Assembly (NCBI RefSeq): GCF_001039355.2
Contig: NW_019773532.1
Coordinates: 60,578 to 82,856 of the forward strand
Direction: 5' to 3'
DNA length: 22,279 nucleotides
From: Lingula anatina
Taxonomy: Eukaryota; Brachiopoda; Lingulata; Lingulida; Lingulidae
The notes under the pieces are model-generated. The model had not been told where the DNA came from. It saw only the letters and a program-made list of their open reading frames with translations, and made no database searches. A program made the position numbers and the translations under genes. Of this stretch, positions 7,801 through 22,279 are shown piece after piece. How positions within the stretch are numbered: position 1 is the first letter of the stretch; each line of letters opens with the position of its first letter.

Positions 7801-10550
7801 CACAAAATTGCATAAATTCGATAATAAATGATAACCCAATTGACCTGGCTTTCTAATTTGAACTGCATGCCAATCCTAAAAATCATACTTGTAAGTTAAA
7901 AATAATAATAATTTACACAGTTTTCTTTTCATAATGTTTGCAGTAGCAGTGCAAAAAAATTGTTGTCAATTTTGATGTACCATTACATAATAAATTACAG
8001 AATAATTATCACCAATTTTTGATTATTGACTATAAATAGCATGGACATGTAGAAAATTTGATTACCATTCGACTTCATGTCTATGGGAGCTCCGAGTCCC
8101 ACAATGAATATGCCAAAGAGATAATAAATATTTCACTCAAATGTATAACTTCCAGAAAAAGAAGCCAATAAGACTGCTTTTCCAACTCAGGCTGCATTTT
8201 AGTCCAGTGTTCCTTTTTTAAAGGTTTGACAGTCATAAGTAACACGGTTTTCCCATAATGGTCATCATGGCAGCAGCACCAAAAATTGTGTTTTCTTCTA
8301 TTTTGATGCAACATTACATAATGCTTAACAGCATAATGACCATCAATTTTTAATCATAAAATATTAGTATCATGGATATTCAGAAAATGAGACTAGCAAA
8401 GGTCTGCAGGCTCATGGAACTTCAAAGTCACATCTTAAAAATGCCAAAATGTAAACAAGTCAGAACTGTTCTGAAATGGGTTTATTTCCATTTTTAACAC
8501 TTTTTTAACATAAAACAAAATAAACAGTTTACTGCCATTTTTATATGACCAACTAATAAAATTGATGAGATGGGGAAAATATCAATATAACAGTGTTAAA
8601 TGTCCAATTCCCTCCTTTCTGAGATTCTGAATATAGTGAATGATTGAATCTAACAAACTGCAATGATATGAGTTTATTTCCATTTTTGACACTTTATTAC
8701 ACAATACACGATAACAAGTTTACCATCATTTTTACATAATCAACTAACAATGTTGTAAAGATGCAGGAAATATCAAACAAACACTTTTACGTATCTTATT
8801 AGTAAAATAATGAGACTGTTAACATGCCTAAGAATTGAATCAAGAGGAAATGTGAAAAAACAGCACAGCTTCTAAAATAATGGCCCAATTATGCTGATTT
8901 TCGAACTCAACCTGCGTTTTAGTAAGATTGACCACTCCTGTGAGTATAATGACAATTGACCAATCTGTTTTTCTTATATTGTGTTATCAGTGTTGCATAT
9001 ATGTTGAAAAAAGTGAAAAGACAGCATAACTCCCCTAAAAATGGCCTGATCATGCTGATTTTCGAACTTGACCTGCGGATTATGATGATTCATCAGTTTT
9101 GTAAGTTTCAAGCCAAAAAGTAAAATGGTTTTCCACTTAACATGTTATCGGTGCTGCATATATGCTGAAAAAAGTGAAAAAACAGCATAACTTCCCTACA
9201 AGTCACCCGATCATGCTGATTTTCGAACTTGACCTGCGTATTATGAATATTCATCAATTCTGTAAGTTTCAAGCTGAAATAAAAAACAGTTTTCCACTTA
9301 TCGTGTTATCGGTAAAAGTGCACGACGGCGATGACGGCGACGACAGACACAGATGATGGCTATATGTACAGACACATCTGTGTCTGTACATAAAAATGAT
9401 CAAATACAAACTATTGTTTTTACTGGTACTGCTCTGTACGGTACTATATGTAGTTTGAATATTGTTTTTACTGGCATATATACATGTAGTACATATAGTT
9501 TACAAACAACAACAGTGAATGTGAAATTAGCTGATTAGTAAAAAACTAAAATAACAATAAAAAACACTGAAGGGTATGGCAGGGGCAACTAGGAATTTTG
9601 AAGAATTCTATACTTTTTGTCTAAAGTGACTAAAGTTCAATTTGACATGGAGTGTTACCGAAGAGTCGATCAACCTATCTTAAATGTTATCCATATTCAG
9701 ACAAAATTTCAGAAAATTAATAATTAATTATAATAAAATTGAGTACTACATGTACATGTAGGTGCAGAAGCATGTTCAGTAACTATTTGGAGCCGAATCT
9801 ACATGCATAACAATATTACCTTTATATGTAACTGGTATGGTTCCTGCAAGACACAGCAGCTCTTTTCTGTTTCCATCATTAAAGACTACAAAAAAATAAA
9901 ACAAATAAAATTTTGTAGCATGGACTAACACAAATACTCCCTCTCCAAAACTGGTTAATACATAAAGTCAACAATTAAAGTTCATGTTATAAAAACTCAT
10001 ATATCAGTCTCGAAAATCCTTACCAAAGCTGTCAACATTAGGTCTCAAATCCTTAAAATGTGAGAATGCTTGCAAAATGTCCCTTTGTGCTAGGTCTGGA
10101 TATTGGTACTAGAACAAAAAGTATATGGCATCATATAACATTATAAGCACCTACATGTATAATTATCTGACACATTTCAATTTAACAATTACAGTACAGT
10201 CAAACATGTACATGTACTGTACTATCACATACAACAAAAAACTCATTAACTGACTTAACTTAAGGCAGTAATGCTAATGGGCCATGGCCATTCCACAATA
10301 TTTCTCCTGTCTGCAAATCTTTAAAACTCCTATACAAAAGCTCAATATAGCAAAAGAGATGTTTGTAATAGAAAACAAAGTATTAAAAAAAGTACAATGT
10401 ATATATTTAATAAAATGCAGTATAAACATGTATCTATCATGTGATGTATTAACACCTGGGTGACCTCTAAACTTTTATGAGACACAAATATATACTAACT
10501 TTGGAAAGAGCATTCCTGAGATAAGCATCGTTTCCCTGGGATCCTGCCAT
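3722..10550 (-). CDS. UEV-HECT fusion: TSG101-like ubiquitin E2-variant domain joined to a HECT E3 ligase domain (gene span)
   Basis: Six exons (10500-10550, 10024-10108, 9820-9885, 6303-6466, 5909-6056, 3722-4800) join with consistent phases into 530 codons plus stop. Residues about 5-148 align without gaps to the UEV domain of TSG101, shifted by three residues. Residues about 149-202 form a Pro/Ser/Thr-rich linker. Residues about 203-528 are a HECT domain with the AHTC catalytic cysteine at residue 496. UEV domains bind ubiquitin and P(T/S)AP peptides but lack the E2 cysteine. HECT domains form a ubiquitin thioester and transfer it to substrates. The coiled coil and steadiness box of TSG101 are absent, so this is not an ordinary TSG101. 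The inferred role is a one-protein reader and writer of ubiquitin on endosomal or ESCRT-linked cargo. The main doubt is whether exons 5 and 6 are really spliced together. The phase match alone has a one-in-three chance. Confidence 0.7.
4801..5908 (-). other. UEV-HECT intron 5
   Basis: This 1.1-kb intron holds a dispersed repeat copy at about 5455-5870. The rest is AT-rich sequence without recognisable exons. I looked specifically for the TSG101 coiled coil and steadiness box on the minus strand and saw neither. Confidence 0.6.
5455..5870 (-). repeat. Dispersed repeat, relative of 21863-22279
   Basis: Read on the minus strand it shares ordered blocks with the plus-strand sequence at the right edge of the window: GTACTNATGGTTTTARTCC, CTCCTAGAC, TATAATCTCAACT, then CACCCTTGTC, and finally CCTTTGACCTTTATTTCAAG. 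The block GGTTTTAATCC resembles a weak tRNA B box, so a SINE origin is possible but unproven. The frames at 5594-5836 and 5727-5933 arise from this repeat and are not genes. Confidence 0.7.
5909..6056 (-). CDS. UEV-HECT exon 5 (end of UEV domain and start of linker)
   Basis: Opens with PQSDLLGLIQIM directly after ATTCCAG, the same sequence and exon position as TSG101 PQSDLLGLIQVM. GETPPVFTKK follows, then a Pro/Gly-rich stretch ending LYMHP. Pro142 and Phe145 match the TSG101 pocket residues Pro139 and Phe142, and Ser143 is replaced by Thr146. The exon ends CAG|GTAGAT in phase 1. A second in-frame donor 33 nt further (CAG|GTATTA, exon end 5876) lies at the edge of a repeat and would add 11 residues. 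Confidence 0.85.
6303..6466 (-). CDS. UEV-HECT exon 4 (UEV domain core)
   Basis: Encodes GTIYNIPVCVWLLETHPYNP and onward to VDANGRVYLPFLFEWRH, the most diagnostic block of a TSG101 UEV domain. Tyr71, Asn72 and Met98 match the PTAP-pocket residues Tyr68, Asn69 and Met95. The E2 catalytic cysteine is absent, as expected for a UEV. The donor after CAT is GTACGA, which is weak. The exon is followed by a 246-bp intron and preceded by the 3.35-kb repeat-filled intron. Confidence 0.9.
6520..6690. repeat. Copy of the GATGCAATAATA repeat family
   Basis: Contains AAGGCAGCAAAGCTGTCAAA, then TTTTGATGCAATAATA, then CACAACAGGTAACA. Related copies, all diverged, occur near 7636-7760, 7960-8060 and 8290-8450. 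Another lies near 12950-13090, inside the ICA1 intron-1 element. Several copies also share the phrase GGCTTCAGGCCCAT followed by an A-rich tail. Confidence 0.55.
7103..7297. mobile_element. MITE-like element with inverted ends
   Basis: The left end ACCTCTGCCAAGG (7103-7115) is matched in inverted orientation by CCTCTTTGGCAGAG (7276-7289). Between them lies a segment (TTTCAGCAAAATCGGTCCAT, then TTTTGAGTTAT, then ACAGACAAACAGGGGTGAAA) of a type I recall as very widespread in marine invertebrate genomes. It is non-coding and non-autonomous. Confidence 0.65.
7636..7760. repeat. Copy of the GATGCAATAATA repeat family
   Basis: Shares TCTGATGCAATAATACAT, GCACAACAGGTAACA and GGCTTCAGGCCCAT with the copies near 6600 and 12950. 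Substitutions and small gaps indicate an old insertion. Confidence 0.55.
8290..8450. repeat. Copy of the GATGCAATAATA repeat family
   Basis: Contains TTTTGATGCAACATTACATA, a diverged CATCAATTTTTAATCAT, then CTTCAAAGTCACATC. It matches the order seen in the copies near 6600 and 7640, and a weaker copy lies at 7960-8060. Confidence 0.5.
8480..8800. repeat. Direct repeat with 192-bp spacing
   Basis: GTTTATTTCCATTTTTAACAC at 8480-8500 recurs as a near-match at 8672-8692. The following 100 bp also align (AAGTTTACC-TCATTTTTA, CAACTAA, GGAAAATATCAA). This gives two diverged tandem units. Confidence 0.6.
8843..9320. repeat. 161-bp tandem repeat, three units
   Basis: The marker ATGCTGATTTTCGAACT lies at 8891, 9052 and 9213, an exact 161-bp spacing. 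Units two and three are more alike than unit one. A fourth, more diverged relative lies near 8140-8210. The array ends in an unusually CpG-rich stretch (GACGGCGATGACGGCGACGA near 9325). Confidence 0.85.
9363..9392. repeat. 14-bp-arm palindrome
   Basis: TATGTACAGACACA and its exact reverse complement are separated by only two bases (TC). It forms a strong potential hairpin immediately after the 161-bp tandem array and its CpG-rich tail. Confidence 0.85.
9820..9885 (-). CDS. UEV-HECT exon 3 (UEV domain, first strands)
   Basis: A phase-1 to phase-1 exon of 66 nt encoding VFNDGNRKELL then GTIPVTYK, matching TSG101 VFNDGSSREL...GTIPVPYR. Tyr66 corresponds to TSG101 Tyr63 of the PTAP-binding pocket. 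The donor is AAAG|GTAATA. Confidence 0.88.
10024..10108 (-). CDS. UEV-HECT exon 2 (UEV domain, N-terminal helix)
   Basis: Begins after TTCTAG and ends at TTTG|GTAAGG in phase 1. It encodes YQYPDLAQRDIL followed by FKDLRPNVDSF, which matches TSG101 RDL...YKDLKPVLDSY. This is the first helix of the E2-like fold, which in TSG101 precedes the peptide-binding groove. Confidence 0.85.
10500..10550 (-). CDS. UEV-HECT exon 1 (start codon)
   Basis: Encodes MAGSQGNDAYLRNALSK and ends in phase 0 at AAA|GTTAGT. The placement of this peptide just before YQYPDL matches the TSG101 start (MAVSES...VSKYKYRDL) in length and position. An in-frame upstream ATG at 10568 would add six residues (MYSASE). I prefer the inner ATG because it gives a TSG101-like length. 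The exon faces the ICA1 promoter region. Confidence 0.7.
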
Positions 10551-11397
10551 TTCTGAAGCACTATACATGTAGTATGACCTGCTAAATGTAAGAACTCTGC
10601 TTAAAATGATGTGTCAAAACACCGTCAACGTTTTCTATGTGAATCAATAACGTCGACAAGAACAATCCACGTCACTGACGTCAGATAAAAATGACGAATC
10701 ATTCCTGTTAGTGGCAATTTCCCCCTGAGTAGACTCTCTATTGTCAAAACCACTATAGTGTCCGTAAGTTCATTAGTCTGAATGCAATCTTATTTATATC
10801 GAATACTAAAACTGTTTAAGATTCGCAAAACCTACCTAGTTTATGTTCCAACCTAATGGAGAGAAAACTTAAATCCGTAAAACAATTAAACAACCAACAC
10901 TGCGATTTACGTTTCTGGCAAACTTCCCCGAAAAAAGTACCTGCTCAGCCTGTTTGATAGGGGAATTCCCAACATTCCAATGACGTTAAGTTAGTGAACT
11001 TCCAATGCGAACTTGTCTTTGGACATGTTTTGAAAAAATAACCAATGTACATGCCCATGTTAAAAAAGAATATAACCGAAAAACTTGACATAAATCAAAC
11101 AGACGGAACGGAACCAATTTAACAACCCAATAGTCTTCCACACCACTTTCGCTTTTTTTGTAAAATCCCGCCCTTTGCGTGTGTACAATGAAAAGACATC
11201 ATTGGTCAAAAATAACTGATACGAAGTAATAAAAACAAAATGGTGGCTGTATATTCTCCTGGTATGACAAGTGAGTGGATTTAAATATTCTCATTTACAA
11301 ATAAATTTTATTGCATGTATTTATTTAGAAACCAGCTCAGCAGTTATTATTGACCAATAGTAGTCGTCGGAGCTTACATGCCCGTATTATTAACAAG
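10551..11397. promoter_or_regulatory. Divergent promoter region between UEV-HECT and ICA1
   Basis: About 850 bp separate the two start codons, which point away from each other. Elements seen are a perfect CRE palindrome (10676-10683), a CRE-like TGACGTTA (10981-10988), a CCCGCCC box near 11167, an inverted CCAAT (ATTGG, 11201-11205) and a CCAAT (11354-11358). No convincing TATA box was found for either gene. CpG density is higher than in the surrounding introns, consistent with a CpG-type promoter. The segment 11240-11270 opens with ATGGTG and ends at a good donor (GTGAGT) but is out of phase with ICA1 exon 2, so at most it is a 5' UTR exon. Confidence 0.55.
10676..10683. promoter_or_regulatory. 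Consensus CRE (TGACGTCA)
   Basis: Perfect 8-bp cAMP-response-element palindrome, embedded in further CGTC and GTCA half-sites, about 125 bp upstream of the UEV-HECT start codon. CREB/ATF binding is known for this motif. Activity here is inferred. Confidence 0.55.

Positions 11398-22279
<10,882 letters not shown>

Larger units (their letters stand above)
6467..9819 (-). other. UEV-HECT intron 3, repeat-filled
   Basis: This 3.35-kb intron is built largely of diverged repeats: several copies of a GATGCAATAATACAT-containing family, a MITE-like element (7103-7297), a 192-bp-spaced direct repeat (8480-8800) and a three-unit 161-bp tandem array (8843-9320). No exon was found on either strand. The short frames at 7281-7481, 8081-8314, 9162-9356 and 9353-9538 fall in repeats. 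Confidence 0.7.

Noticed and set aside
11240-11270. ATG-initiated segment followed by GTGAGT as ICA1 exon 1
   Set aside because: It ends in phase 1, whereas ICA1 exon 2 needs phase 2. Joining it would shift the frame and hit a stop. It is at most a 5' UTR exon.

Overview
The window looks like AT-rich nuclear DNA from an animal. It has many small exons with GT/AG introns, dispersed repeats, microsatellites, and two genes whose best matches from memory are animal trafficking genes. The repeat content and the style of the HECT-type ubiquitin ligase suggest a marine invertebrate, most likely a mollusc or other lophotrochozoan. That placement is inference. No bacterial operon, rRNA, tRNA or CRISPR was recognised.

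Layout, left to right. 1-2276 is non-coding apart from weak repeats and a doubtful first-exon-like fragment. 2277-3076 looks like an 800-bp solo LTR (TG...CA ends, TATA box, AATAAA, near-perfect 5-bp target duplication). 3722-10550 is a six-exon minus-strand gene. Its first five exons encode a TSG101-like UEV domain split by introns. Its last exon encodes a complete HECT-type E3 ligase domain with the catalytic cysteine. All splice phases agree, giving a predicted 530-residue UEV, proline-rich linker, HECT fusion that I do not recognise as a described protein. Its 3.35-kb third intron is packed with diverged repeats, including three 161-bp tandem units and a small inverted-repeat element.

10551-11397 is a divergent promoter region with a perfect CRE palindrome. 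11398 onward, plus strand, is ICA1 (islet cell autoantigen 1 / ICA69 / RIC-19): eleven coding exons to 21666, about 550 residues, running off the right edge. ICA1 intron 1 contains a roughly 2.5-kb transposon-like element with arms of about 350 bp in inverted orientation and an 8-11-bp target duplication. The 3' splice site of ICA1 exon 2 lies in a 78-bp tandem duplication, so there are two equivalent acceptors in the same frame. From about 21860 to the end is a dispersed repeat that has an inverted relative inside the UEV-HECT gene (about 5455-5870).

How the genes relate: both products would act in membrane traffic. UEV domains read ubiquitin and P(T/S)AP peptides in ESCRT sorting, HECT domains attach ubiquitin, and ICA1 carries an arfaptin-type BAR domain acting at Golgi and secretory vesicles. 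Head-to-head placement permits shared regulation, but the sequence does not prove it.
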